Positions 40,666-50,612 are shown, counted from the first letter of the stretch. The stretch: 64,000 bases of DNA from Spirochaetales bacterium (GCA_028722305.1 JAQYHB010000018.1:17054-81053); one strand, 5' to 3'. Numbers and translations are program-made. Notes: generated by a model from the sequence alone, not told the origin.

Positions 40666-43212
40666 ATGGAACAGCCAAAGAAGACGTTGGTGATTGTCGA
40701 GTCTCCAACCAAAGCACAGACCATCGGGAAATTCCTCCCGAAGAACTATACGGTCATAGCCAGCAAGGGGCATATCCGCGATTTGCCTGAGAAATCGATG
40801 GGAATCGAGCCAGGCACCTACCAGCCTGAGTATGAGATCGTCCCGGGGAAGCAGCCCCTGATCAAGGAACTGAAGAGCGAGCTGGCCAAAAGCGACGAGC
40901 TCTTGCTGGCGACTGATGAGGACCGCGAGGGAGAGGCAATCAGCTGGCATCTTCTGCAGGTGCTCAAGCCGAAGGTACCCTATCGCCGCATGGTCTTCCA
41001 CGAGATTACCAGACCTGCGATTCTTTCCGCCCTCGACCATGGTCGTCCGCTGGACGGGAATCTGGTGCGGGCGCAGGAGGCGAGGCGTGTGGTCGACCGT
41101 TTGTACGGCTATACCCTTTCCCCGCTGATTTGCACCAAGCTGGCCCAGAAAAAGCTTTCCGCGGGGCGTGTCCAGTCCGTCGGCTTGAAGCTGACTGTCG
41201 ACCGGGAGCGGGAGCGCATCCAGTTCGAGACCAATACGTACTTTGACGCTTTGGCGCATCTGCTCAGCGCTGGCGGTCAACCGTACGATGCCCGCTTGGT
41301 CCGTGTCGGGGACCAGAACCTTGCCTCAAGCAAGGATTTCGACTCGGTCACCGGAGCGTACAAGGGGAAAAAGAGCCTGCGCCTGGACGAGGAAGGAGCC
41401 AAACAGCTCGTCGAGCGGTTGAGACAGGCCACGTACCAGGTCGTCGATATCCAGAAGAAGCCGTTTTCCAGCAGTCCGTACGCCCCATTCACCACCAGCA
41501 CCTTGCAACAGGAAGGCATCCGCAAGCTGCACATGAGCGCCAGCCAGGTGATGGCGACGGCGCAAATCCTCTACGAAAACGGTTTTATCACCTATATGCG
41601 TACCGACAGCATTTCCCTTTCCAAAGAGGGGACCCAGGCGGCACGAGGGCAGGTCGAGGAGCTGTATGGGGCCTCTTTCCTTTCCCCAAGCCCAAGGGTT
41701 TTCAAGACTCACACCGCCGGGGCGCAGGAGGCCCACGAGGCCATTCGTCCGGTTACGCCTTTCCGGCGTCCGGAGGAGACCGGTCTTTCCGGCCGTGAGC
41801 TTGCCCTGTATGGCATGATTTGGAAACGGACGCTGGCGTCCCAGATGGCAAACGCGCAGAAGGCGACCACCACCGTCTCCATCAAGGCCGACGACGCTCT
41901 GTTCTGCGCCAGCGGCACCCAAGTGGTTTTCCCCGGATACCTGAAGGTCTATGTCGAGGATATCGACGATCCGAACGCCGCTCGCGACGACCAGCAGACG
42001 CTGTTACCGTCCCTTGAGGTAGGGGAGACGGAGCGGCTTGCCGGGCTGGCCGAGGAATCCCACCAGACCAGGCCGAGGCCTCGTTACACTGAAGCCAGCC
42101 TGGTCAAGGAGATGGAGGACAGAGGTATTGGCCGCCCAAGCACCTACGCTACCATCATCAAGACGTTGCTTGACCGTTCCTACGTCGAGAAACAGAGCGG
42201 AGCCTTGGCGCCGACCTTCGTCGGATACGGTGTCTGCCAGTATCTGGAGGATTCCTTCGGCAAGTTCATCGACTATGATTTCACCAAGCACATGGAGGAG
42301 GGGCTCGACCAGATCGCCACTGCGAGCGAGGACGAGCTGACTTTTCTGCGGAGCTTCTTCGAGGGGGCGGACGGGCTTGAGGCTTTCATCAAGGCCGCGA
42401 AACCGGTTCCAGGGAAGGATTCCCGTAAACTCCGCCTGCCACAGATTTCCGAGGAGAACCCGATTTGCCTTGGTCCCTATGGGTGTTTCGTGACCAAGCA
42501 GACGGAAGGGGAGGATAAGCCCGAGTACATCTCCATTCCGAGCGAATGGATGCCGGGTACGGTAACCGACCAGATGGTCAAGGACTTGCTTTCCAAGGGC
42601 AAGGAGACCAAGACCGCCAGCCAGAATGAGGAAATCGGCGATGGAATCACGCTGCGTAGCGGGAAGTTCGGCCCCTATTGGAGCCGTGACCAGAAGAACG
42701 CCAGTGTGCCCTCTTGGGCGAGCGAGGAGGAAAGGCATGACCCGGCTTTTGCCTCCAAGTACCTTTCCCTGCCCCGCGTATTGGGGCAGGACAGTCAGGG
42801 TCAGGAAGTATTTGCGACGGTCGGCAAGTTCGGTCCCTACGTGGGTTGCAACCACCAGTTCCGCAACCTGAACAGGAAAGACCATGACCAGGAGCTCTTT
42901 ACCATCACGCTCGAGCAGGCTTTGTCGTTGCTTGCCGAGGAAAAGAAACCCTTCGTGCGAGGCAAGAAACGGCCTGCCTCCGCTCGCGCGACTTCCACGG
43001 CGAGCGCGGCCAGCCCGATTGCCACGATTGGTCTCTTCGAGGGAAACCCGGTCACGATCGCCCATGGACGCTATGGCTATTACGTGAAGTGCGGAGGGGA
43101 GAACTATGCCCTGCCGAACCAATACAAGCGGGATGAGGCAACTGCCAAATCGGTGCCGCTTGACGAGGTCATCGCGATTATCGAGAAGAAACGACAGAAG
43201 GATAAAAGCTGA
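40666..43212 (+). CDS. topA: DNA topoisomerase I
   Basis: 848 residues. Type IA enzyme that relaxes negative supercoils. The Toprim domain has VIVESPTKAQTI and the acidic TDEDREGEA; the active-site Tyr is in FITYMRTDS. The C-terminus has no Cys-rich zinc ribbons; instead repeated topoisomerase C-terminal segments GPYGCFVTK, KFGPYWSR, KFGPYVG and HGRYGYYVKCGG, each with a GxYGxY-type core, occupy about residues 600-830. ATG 40666 has GAGGAAGGTGGG upstream. It is followed by the PIN-domain gene after 5 bases. Confidence 0.97.
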   Translation: MEQPKKTLVIVESPTKAQTIGKFLPKNYTVIASKGHIRDLPEKSMGIEPGTYQPEYEIVPGKQPLIKELKSELAKSDELLLATDEDREGEAISWHLLQVLKPKVPYRRMVFHEITRPAILSALDHGRPLDGNLVRAQEARRVVDRLYGYTLSPLICTKLAQKKLSAGRVQSVGLKLTVDRERERIQFETNTYFDALAHLLSAGGQPYDARLVRVGDQNLASSKDFDSVTGAYKGKKSLRLDEEGAKQLVERLRQATYQVVDIQKKPFSSSPYAPFTTSTLQQEGIRKLHMSASQVMATAQILYENGFITYMRTDSISLSKEGTQAARGQVEELYGASFLSPSPRVFKTHTAGAQEAHEAIRPVTPFRRPEETGLSGRELALYGMIWKRTLASQMANAQKATTTVSIKADDALFCASGTQVVFPGYLKVYVEDIDDPNAARDDQQTLLPSLEVGETERLAGLAEESHQTRPRPRYTEASLVKEMEDRGIGRPSTYATIIKTLLDRSYVEKQSGALAPTFVGYGVCQYLEDSFGKFIDYDFTKHMEEGLDQIATASEDELTFLRSFFEGADGLEAFIKAAKPVPGKDSRKLRLPQISEENPICLGPYGCFVTKQTEGEDKPEYISIPSEWMPGTVTDQMVKDLLSKGKETKTASQNEEIGDGITLRSGKFGPYWSRDQKNASVPSWASEEERHDPAFASKYLSLPRVLGQDSQGQEVFATVGKFGPYVGCNHQFRNLNRKDHDQELFTITLEQALSLLAEEKKPFVRGKKRPASARATSTASAASPIATIGLFEGNPVTIAHGRYGYYVKCGGENYALPNQYKRDEATAKSVPLDEVIAIIEKKRQKDKS

Positions 43213-43217
43213 GCGCC

Positions 43218-44288
43218 ATGGCACGTTTTTTCAGAGAGCGCCGGCGTCCACCGCGCACACCGATGCTGCACTCGGACGCCTATCTTGACAACCTTGCGGG
43301 CGAGTTCAACCTTGCTCCACAGGAGGTTCTCACCATCATCCGTTCCGTCGGGTTCGACACCGAGAAGGTGCCGGCAGATCTGGTGGACCTGCTCCGCGAG
43401 GTAATCGCCTGCAAGCTCCACCAGCTGGACCGTTTCAAAAGCGCGGATCCCGAATATGGGAAGAAGTTGGATGAGCTGCTGCGGGATTTCGACGAGATTT
43501 ACATCGACACCGCACCCATCATCCAGATGGACTGGTTCCTCCGCTTCGTGGCGGACGTCAGGCCGATTCTCCGCAGAAGAAAGCAGAAGCTGATTATCCT
43601 GGAAAAGACCATGGAGGAACTCCACGGTCTGAAGGACAACCCGGAGAAGGACAGGGATGTCAGGGTGCGGGCCACCATCCGCCCGGATCTGATCCGATGG
43701 CTTTGCAGGCAGGGCTATGTCCGTATCGGGGATACCGGTAGCGACGGTATCGCCGACGACCATCTGGTCAAACTCTTCTCCCGGATCGGGCAGAACGAGA
43801 ACGTCCTTCTGGTCACCCAGGACAGAGGACTGAGCGAGCGCATCATTCGTCTTGGTCATTCCTTCTACGAGAAGGGCCCGCAGGCGGTCAAGCAGAGTTT
43901 CTGGGAGAAATTGCTGCGTAAGCCGGTGGTCTACCAGGATCCTCACGAGATGGTGGTGTGCAAGCTGACCGAAGGGGGGCTGCTCAAGCGTTGCTATCTC
44001 TGCCCCGATTGCCAGCAAAGCTATTACGACGAGTTCAGCCACGCCGATGGCATGATTCCCGACAGCGCCTGCATTGCCAAACATCAGCAGAACGAGGCGA
44101 AGCTCAGGGCCGAGGAGGAACGCAAGGCCCGTCTCGAGCAACAGCGGGCCGTCGCGGCCGCGCGTAGGGCGGCCAGGCCTTCGGTCGAGAAGCGAATCAG
44201 GGAGCGCCAGCGGAAGTTGAGGCGAAAAGTCTTTCTGGCTGTGCTCGTTGCCGTCGCCCTTGGTTTGATGCTTCTTGTCATCCTGTAA
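43218..44288 (+). CDS. PIN-domain protein with Cys-pair motif and C-terminal membrane anchor
   Basis: 356 residues. A helical N-terminal part is followed by a PIN-like nuclease fold: Asp in IYIDTAPI, Glu in ILEKTMEELHG, Asp in GSDGIADDHLV, Asp in VTQDRGLSERI, i.e. the complete acidic set. A Cys pair, CYLCPDC, follows, then a long Lys/Arg/Glu/Ala coiled-coil-like helix and a single TM helix at the very C-terminus (VFLAVLVAVALGLMLLVIL), so the protein is tail-anchored with the nuclease in the cytoplasm. No antitoxin gene is adjacent, so it need not be a VapC toxin. Coupled to topA by a 5-base gap. Confidence 0.75.
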   Translation: MARFFRERRRPPRTPMLHSDAYLDNLAGEFNLAPQEVLTIIRSVGFDTEKVPADLVDLLREVIACKLHQLDRFKSADPEYGKKLDELLRDFDEIYIDTAPIIQMDWFLRFVADVRPILRRRKQKLIILEKTMEELHGLKDNPEKDRDVRVRATIRPDLIRWLCRQGYVRIGDTGSDGIADDHLVKLFSRIGQNENVLLVTQDRGLSERIIRLGHSFYEKGPQAVKQSFWEKLLRKPVVYQDPHEMVVCKLTEGGLLKRCYLCPDCQQSYYDEFSHADGMIPDSACIAKHQQNEAKLRAEEERKARLEQQRAVAAARRAARPSVEKRIRERQRKLRRKVFLAVLVAVALGLMLLVIL

Positions 44289-44470
44289 TACAGTTCCAGA
44301 ATGATTTCTGAATGGCCGGGAGGTGAAGGAGGGACAACGAGCTGGTCCTGACCCACGTCAGACCATCAAAAAGGCTCGCTCCGGATGGTTGTGGGTAAGC
44401 ACAACATCGAAGAGAACCCGCCGCCCGCCATGCAAGCGACATGGCAGGACGCTAGGGTCTGAAAGGCTCG
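44289..44470. other. intergenic region without a recognisable gene
   Basis: Short frames only; no ribosome site, hairpin or tRNA stands out. It precedes the nuclease-gene remnant at 44471-44726 on the minus strand and may be part of the same decayed element. Confidence 0.5.
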
Positions 44471-44726
44471 TCATTGGGTTTGCAAGAGCCTACGGATGCG
44501 CTCCCGTTCATCCGCGGGAATACCCAACGCATCCATTGCCTGCTCCGCCGACAGGTGGAACCGCTCGGAAAGGTTCCTGACGTTCTCAAGGATGGTTTCA
44601 TCTCTCCTTTCCTGCCGTCTTTGCCGCAATCCGAGCTACACTCCCTCGTTCCTCGCCTCCCGGCCGCAGGTACAGGCTGATCAGCCCCACGATCCCCTTG
44701 TACTGTACATCATACCCGCTGGGGTT
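44471..44726 (-). pseudogene. 3' remnant of an Rpn-like/transposase_31-type gene
   Basis: On the minus strand two frames joined near 44600 read NPSGYDVQYKGIVGLISLYL, then VARIAAKTAGKE, then DETILENVRNLSERFHLSAE, QAMDALGIPADERERIRRLL and a stop. The C-terminal pattern (ILENVRNL...LSAEQAMDALGIP.ER) is that of the helical tail of Rpn-family/putative transposase proteins. No start or nuclease core is present, so this is a relic, distinct from the 5' relic at 37222. Confidence 0.45.
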
Positions 44727-44843
44727 ACATCGGATTCTCTGGTCTTTCTATGGAATCCGTCAGCCCCAAGATAGCCAGGCCGGCACATCTCCTGAGAGGA
44801 CGCCATCTGTAATGGAAAAGGTGGATAATCCGTATTTCATATA

Positions 44844-45905
44844 CTATCTCAAGCGAATATAGCAGGTTGTTTTCCCGACTCCTTCACGCGTAAGTTCACC
44901 GGATGCAACCATTTTTCGCAGTGCGCTCTCTACAGAACTCAAGCTCAGTGAAGGACACAGCTCCCTGATATCCTGCTTCGTGAAACGACCGATTTTATTC
45001 AGAGTAGCCTTGCGAACCATATCAACGGCAGGAAGTTTCTCTTCCACGATGGCAAATCTGTCCCCGAAGTCTTTATACGCAGCCAGAATGGTTCCCAGCA
45101 GATATTTGATGAACGGAACGGCATTCTCGTTTCCCTCATGCCAGCCATGCTGTGCACGGTTCAATGCGTTGTAATATTCATCCTTGCTTTTAGCGATCTT
45201 TGCCTCCAGGGAGATATATTTTCCAACATAGAATCCGCTACGATACAAGAGCAGCGTAGTCAGCAAGCGACTCATTCTTCCATTGCCATCGTTAAACGGG
45301 TGAATACACAGAAAATCGTGGATGAAAATCGGAATAGCAATTAATGGCTCCAATTCCATATTGCCGATAACCTTGTTGTACTCTTCACAGATCCGATCCA
45401 ATGCTTCCGATGTCTCGAACGGAGCCAAAGGCGTAAAAAGTATTTCGGTATGACCGTCAGGGAAAGTCGCACTGATATAATTCTGTACATTTTTCGTCTG
45501 TCCGGCCATTGGATTATTCATATGGCTGTACATAATCTTATGAAGTTGCAGGATATAGTTCTTTGACAATGGAATGGCATCGAAACTTTCGTGAATAATA
45601 GAAAGCACATCACGATATCCCGCAATTTCCTGCTCGTCTCTGTTCCTTGGAGTAGTTTTTCCCTCAACCAGCTGCCTGATTCGCGTATTGGTGGTAACAA
45701 TACCTTCAATCGCATTGGATGCCTCTGTACTCTGGATTTTTGCGATTTCAACCAACTTTTCTAATGCATCCGGGCGCTGCTTCAAGTAAAATTCCTGCTT
45801 TCCGACCTCTTTATAGATTGCAGCAATAAGCCCAAGGATCTCGGAATCCCATTTTTGATTCTTGACAGCTGAGTAATTAAAAGTTCTCATTCCCTTAGTC
45901 TCCAT
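44844..45905 (-). CDS. Fic-family protein (AMPylase), self-inhibited class II type
   Basis: 353 residues. The Fic motif HPFNDGNGRMSR (HPFxxGNGRxxR variant) is complete. The N-terminal part has STEASNAIEGI, matching the inhibitory helix (S/T)xxxE(G/N) that blocks ATP binding in class II Fic proteins; a winged-helix-like C-terminal region (FTKQDIRELCPSLSLSSVE) is common in this subgroup. Transfers AMP to target proteins. The gene is clearly more AT-rich than its neighbours and has no partner antitoxin gene, so it is probably acquired. Confidence 0.92.
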   Translation of the reverse strand: METKGMRTFNYSAVKNQKWDSEILGLIAAIYKEVGKQEFYLKQRPDALEKLVEIAKIQSTEASNAIEGIVTTNTRIRQLVEGKTTPRNRDEQEIAGYRDVLSIIHESFDAIPLSKNYILQLHKIMYSHMNNPMAGQTKNVQNYISATFPDGHTEILFTPLAPFETSEALDRICEEYNKVIGNMELEPLIAIPIFIHDFLCIHPFNDGNGRMSRLLTTLLLYRSGFYVGKYISLEAKIAKSKDEYYNALNRAQHGWHEGNENAVPFIKYLLGTILAAYKDFGDRFAIVEEKLPAVDMVRKATLNKIGRFTKQDIRELCPSLSLSSVESALRKMVASGELTREGVGKTTCYIRLR

Positions 45906-46180
45906 CTTTTCCCCTTATATTATACCCATTTATGAGGGGATAGCTAGTGTCTCAGACGGATTTGGCCTTTATATCGCTCTATAAATAAGGGAAAATACTA
46001 CGAGTAAGGGGTAGTATTCCCAATTGCCAGTGCCTTATTCGCTGGTATGGTCGGGAAACAACACCCCCCATGGTACAAGAATCCTGGACAACTCCGCTGT
46101 CGAGGTGGCCGGAACCGCTTGCGGAGTCAGGAATGCAGTCGCATCCTTTCCAAACTCTACTGTTGATTTGGAAACTAGGA
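45906..46180. other. intergenic region between fic and tRNA-Arg
   Basis: AT-rich upstream part with TATAAT on the minus strand (45924-45919) as a possible -10 for the Fic gene, and the inverted repeat described separately. Otherwise no gene is seen. Confidence 0.5.
45989..46021. repeat. inverted repeat upstream of the fic gene
   Basis: GGGAAAATACTAC (45989-46001) and GTAGTATTCCC (46011-46021) pair over 11 bp apart from two bulged bases, with a 9-nt loop. It could be an operator, hairpin or end of the AT-rich insertion; no evidence decides. Confidence 0.45.
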
Positions 46181-46183
46181 AAA

Positions 46184-46224
46184 TAAAAAAAAGGAAGCGT
46201 CCCGTTGAACTACGAGGCACTTCC
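46184..46224 (-). terminator. terminator of tRNA-Arg
   Basis: A 12-bp imperfect stem (46193-46204 / 46213-46224, 10 pairs) followed on the minus strand by a run of eight T. Confidence 0.7.
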
Positions 46225-46227
46225 CCT

Positions 46228-46301
<74 letters not shown>

Positions 46302-46310
46302 GTACCCTCC

Positions 46311-46339
46311 ACTGTATCGAAATATCGGATAGAGAGCAA
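46311..46339 (-). promoter_or_regulatory. promoter of tRNA-Arg
   Basis: Minus strand TTGCTC (46339-46334), 17-nt spacer, TACAGT (46316-46311), 9 bases before the tRNA 5' end. Confidence 0.6.
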
Positions 46340-46342
46340 GCG

Positions 46343-47509
46343 TCAGACGAAATCTGTGTCAAATTGGACAACGGTGTGATATCGCTGGTCCAAGCTTGTG
46401 GCGTAGTCGGCAATCTGTTTCTCCAGTCCTCTCACGTCCTTGTAGCCGTTGGGGGGGAGCAGACAGTCGAAGACCAGGTTGATCGCGTTCTTGCCGGGAA
46501 CCATGCGGAAGTCATGAAGGGAGAGGCGGCTGTCGACCGATTTCAAGAACTCCTGCATCTGTTCCTTGACCCGATTGGTGGTCGGGTCGTTGGTGACGGT
46601 TGGATCCATGTGGATGCAGATCATCAGGTGCATCGACTTGCCGATTTCCCGCTCCGCCTGGTCGATCACTTCGTGGATGGCGACGATGTTGCTGTCAGCC
46701 GAGACCTCGGCATGGACGGTGACGATGGTGCGTCCGGGGCCGTAGTCATGGACAATCAGGTCGTGCACGCCATGGATTTCCGGGTAGGAAAGCAGTTTTT
46801 CCTCCAACTGCCTGACCAGTTCCTTGTCCGGCTCCTTGCCAAGCAGGGTGTCGATGGTGTCGTGGCAGACCTCGATACCGGTTTTCAAGACCAGAAGGGC
46901 GACGATGATGCTCATCCAGCTATCGACGCTCCACCCCTTGAGCATCTGCAGAACGATGCTGATGAAGATGGCGATTGTGCCGAAGATGTCGCTGATGCTG
47001 TCCTTCGCCTCCGCCGCAAGCGGTTCGGAGTGGATGATTCTCGCCAGTGTCTTGTAGAAGTGGTAGAGCCATCCCTTCATGGCGATGGAAAGGGAGAGGA
47101 TCGCGACGATGACGGTGCTGGCTTTCAGCTCGGAGGGGTGGAGGACTCCTTTGACGCCGTCTTCCAGGAGACGGTAGCCGGCAAGGATGATGATGCCGCC
47201 GATTACCAGGGAGCCGATGTACTCCATGCGCCCATGCCCGAAGGGATGCTCCTCATCGACCGGCTTGGCCGCCATGTGGGTAGTGATCAGGCTGACGATG
47301 GCGCCAGAGGCGTCGCCCAGGTTGTTGACGCCGTCGGCGACGATCGCGAGGGATCCGCTGATCACGCCCGCGATGATCTTGGTGGCAGAGAGCAGGCAGT
47401 TGACCACGATGCCCGTCAGCGATCCAAGCCGTCCGTAGGCGGCGCGTACCGCAGGATCCTCCGTTTTCTTCGAGTCCTTCACCATGTGGCGAATCAGCCA
47501 GTTCGTCAT
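46343..47509 (-). CDS. cation diffusion facilitator, probable Mn2+ exporter
   Basis: 388 residues: six TM helices in the first ~230 and a C-terminal cytoplasmic domain. Family motifs GHGRMEY and ADGVNNLGDA. Metal-site residues read NxxxD in helix 2 (NNLGD) and DxxxD in helix 5 (DSISD), the pattern reported for bacterial Mn-type CDFs rather than Zn/Fe types (HxxxD or DxxxD with His). An unusually long C-terminal part (GPGRTIVTVHAEV onwards, about 80 residues extra) is present. Exports divalent cations against protons. Confidence 0.85.
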   Translation of the reverse strand: MTNWLIRHMVKDSKKTEDPAVRAAYGRLGSLTGIVVNCLLSATKIIAGVISGSLAIVADGVNNLGDASGAIVSLITTHMAAKPVDEEHPFGHGRMEYIGSLVIGGIIILAGYRLLEDGVKGVLHPSELKASTVIVAILSLSIAMKGWLYHFYKTLARIIHSEPLAAEAKDSISDIFGTIAIFISIVLQMLKGWSVDSWMSIIVALLVLKTGIEVCHDTIDTLLGKEPDKELVRQLEEKLLSYPEIHGVHDLIVHDYGPGRTIVTVHAEVSADSNIVAIHEVIDQAEREIGKSMHLMICIHMDPTVTNDPTTNRVKEQMQEFLKSVDSRLSLHDFRMVPGKNAINLVFDCLLPPNGYKDVRGLEKQIADYATSLDQRYHTVVQFDTDFV

Positions 47510-47530
47510 GCCTTACACCTCCCTGATAAG

Positions 47531-47556
47531 AAAACATCCCGCCGTGGGGCAGGATG
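47531..47556 (-). terminator. terminator of mscL
   Basis: On the minus strand CATCCTGCC-CCAC-GGCGGGATG (9 bp, one wobble) followed by TTTTC. Confidence 0.75.
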
Positions 47557-47578
47557 CTCGGGTCGAGACGCTTGTCCG

Positions 47579-48019
47579 TCAGTTCTGTTTTTTCAGCAGG
47601 TCGCGGATTTCGGTCAGCAACACCACATCCGGAGCGGGCGCTGGAGCGGGAGCAGGGGCTGCTACGGCCTCTTTCTTCTTATTCTCCTCCGCAAGCGCAC
47701 GGACTCTGTTGACCCAACGGACGATGCAGAAGATTACGATGGCGATCAGGATGAAGTTGATGATTGCCTGGATGAAGTTTCCGTAGGCGATGGCGACCTC
47801 GGCCATGTCTCCCTCAGCTGGTTTGATGACGAGCTTCAGGTCGGCGAAGTTGATCTTGCCAAGGAACAGGCTGAGCACCGGGGTCAGGATGTCCTTGACC
47901 ATGGAATTGACAATGGCGGTAAAAGCGGCGCCCATGATGACACCGACAGCCATATCCATAACATTACCTTTGGTGATGAACTGCTTGAATTCCCCAAAGA
48001 AACCATTCTTCTTGGCCAT
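47579..48019 (-). CDS. mscL: large-conductance mechanosensitive channel MscL
   Basis: 146 residues. N-terminal GEFKQFITKGNVMDMAVGVIMGAAF is the signature TM1 region; TM2 is NFILIAIVIFCIVRWVNRV. A pentameric channel that opens under membrane stretch. The C-terminal tail has a stretch of alternating Ala-Pro (four or more AP repeats) before the final VVLLTEIRDLLKKQ helix, longer than in E. coli. Confidence 0.96.
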   Translation of the reverse strand: MAKKNGFFGEFKQFITKGNVMDMAVGVIMGAAFTAIVNSMVKDILTPVLSLFLGKINFADLKLVIKPAEGDMAEVAIAYGNFIQAIINFILIAIVIFCIVRWVNRVRALAEENKKKEAVAAPAPAPAPAPDVVLLTEIRDLLKKQN

Positions 48020-48281
48020 ATGCTATTCTCCCTCACAAGATCCCTTTTCCAGGGACCTGCTCAATGTACCACTCGCCGGAAAATTTGTGAACTACTGGAC
48101 TTATGGCATCGTGCAGGCATAGGAAAACGGGCTGGAAAGAGGGAGTGCCTTTTCCTAAACAAACAGGCGAAAAAGCGGGTATTTTTTGCGTTTTCTCGTT
48201 ATACTCGTATCAATAACTTGTTCATATACAGGCAATTATCATAAACATCAAAAGATTTTAGCAAAAAATGCCGAATGCGTA
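48020..48281. other. intergenic region between mscL and livK
   Basis: AT-rich in its right half, divergent between mscL (minus) and livK (plus). No gene or RNA is evident. The livK promoter follows at 48282. Confidence 0.5.
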
Positions 48282-48310
48282 TTGAATAAATATTCCCATT
48301 TGTGTATAAA
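48282..48310 (+). promoter_or_regulatory. promoter of livK
   Basis: TTGAAT (48282-48287), 17-nt spacer, TATAAA (48305-48310), 37 bases before the start codon. Confidence 0.7.
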
Positions 48311-48347
48311 CTATTTCCAATCATTTGAACTATATGGAGGTTCCAGA

Positions 48348-49571
48348 ATGAGAAAGCACACTTTTGCGATGGCAGCAGGCGCCGCATTGCTCTTGGCATG
48401 TGGATCCCTGTTTGCGAACGGAAGCGCTGAACCTGCCCCTGCGGCATCGTCCGGTGCGTCATCCTCTAAGAAACCTAGCGTCAAGATTGGATTCATTGGC
48501 CCCCTTACCGGCGACAACTCCAGTTACGGTATTCTTCAGTTGCAGGCGGACCAGCTTGCCCTCGAGGAGTACAATGCTGACCCCAACCACAAGCTCGACA
48601 TTACGCTTGTCGTAGAGGATTCCGAGGGTTCCCAGGAGAAGGCTCTTGCTTCCATTCAGAAACTGGACACCTCCGATAAGATTGCAGTCCTGCAGGGACC
48701 GGTGTTCACCGGTCCGGCTTTCACCGTCGGTGACTACTGCGAGGACGTGAAGCTGGCGATGATTTCCGGCTCTGCCTCCCACAAGGACATCACCAAGGAC
48801 AAGACCTACGTCTTCCGTACCACCGTCAGCGATGGTCTGCAGGGCGAGGTTGCCGGCAAGTATTTCGCCGAAGTGCTCGGTTACAAGAAGCTGGGCATCC
48901 TGTACGCCATGAACGACTACTCCGTCGGTTTGCGCGACGGCATGAAGGCCGCCTTCGAGGCTGATGGCGGAAAGGTCACCGCTGAGGAAACCTGCCAGGT
49001 TGGCGACAAGGACTTCAGAACCCAGCTCACCAGACTCAGAGATGCTGATGTCGAGGCAATCTACATCCCGAACTACACTGTCGAGATTGCTCAGATTCTG
49101 GTCCAGGCCAAGGAGCTCGGCATCAACAAGCCGTTCCTTTCCGGCGATGGTTTCTCCAACCCGCAGGTCCACGAACTGTCCAACAACAATACCCATGGAG
49201 TCCTCTACATTGCCTCTCCTGAGAGCACGGACAGCCCGCTGAAGACCAAGTTCGAAGAGACGTACACCCAGAAGTACAACATCGCCCCTGACGCATTCGC
49301 CCACAACTCCTACGACGCGACCAACATCATCATCGCGGCTTTGGAGAGAGCGTATGAGAAGGAGGGCAAGTTCAACCGCACGACCGTCCGCAACGAGATT
49401 GCGGCCACCAAGGATTTCCAGGGTGTCAACGGCACCATGAACTTCCAGCCAAATGGTGACCTCGTCGCCTACGAGGGTGTCTACAAGGTCGAGGGTAACG
49501 ACCGTGCTTCCGAGACCTATCAGGGTACCTATGGCGTTGATGCCAACGGTAAGCTAGTAAAGATCGAATAA
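48348..49571 (+). CDS. livK: branched-chain amino-acid ABC transporter, substrate-binding lipoprotein LivK-like
   Basis: 407 residues. Signal peptide with lipobox-like LLLACGS, then a type I periplasmic binding fold (IGFIGPLTGDNSSYG, AVLQGPVFTGPAF, KLGILYAMNDYSVG, the GDGFSNP hinge region). Binds Leu/Ile/Val or related amino acids and hands them to the LivHM channel. ATG 48348 has GGAGG 7 nt upstream and a strong promoter. A terminator-like hairpin after the stop separates it from livH, so more LivK than channel is probably made. Confidence 0.95.
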   Translation: MRKHTFAMAAGAALLLACGSLFANGSAEPAPAASSGASSSKKPSVKIGFIGPLTGDNSSYGILQLQADQLALEEYNADPNHKLDITLVVEDSEGSQEKALASIQKLDTSDKIAVLQGPVFTGPAFTVGDYCEDVKLAMISGSASHKDITKDKTYVFRTTVSDGLQGEVAGKYFAEVLGYKKLGILYAMNDYSVGLRDGMKAAFEADGGKVTAEETCQVGDKDFRTQLTRLRDADVEAIYIPNYTVEIAQILVQAKELGINKPFLSGDGFSNPQVHELSNNNTHGVLYIASPESTDSPLKTKFEETYTQKYNIAPDAFAHNSYDATNIIIAALERAYEKEGKFNRTTVRNEIAATKDFQGVNGTMNFQPNGDLVAYEGVYKVEGNDRASETYQGTYGVDANGKLVKIE

Positions 49572-49597
49572 GGCTGGCTGCCTTGTGCGATTCCCAG

Positions 49598-49631
49598 GGA
49601 GCCGGTGTGATGCTACACACTGGCTCCTTTT
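49598..49631 (+). terminator. terminator/attenuator between livK and livH
   Basis: 12-bp stem with one G-U pair (GGAGCCGGTGTG / CACACTGGCTCC), loop ATGCTA, then TTTT. It likely lets only part of the transcripts continue into livH. Confidence 0.8.
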
Positions 49632-49693
49632 CCATATTATACTGTCAGCAGAAATTTGCTTTTTCTATACTTGTTTGAAAGGAGCGTACGACT

Positions 49694-50611
<918 letters not shown>

Positions 50612-50612
50612 G

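Noticed and set aside
43218..44288. VapC toxin of a VapBC pair
   Set aside because: Too long, membrane-anchored and without an adjacent antitoxin gene.
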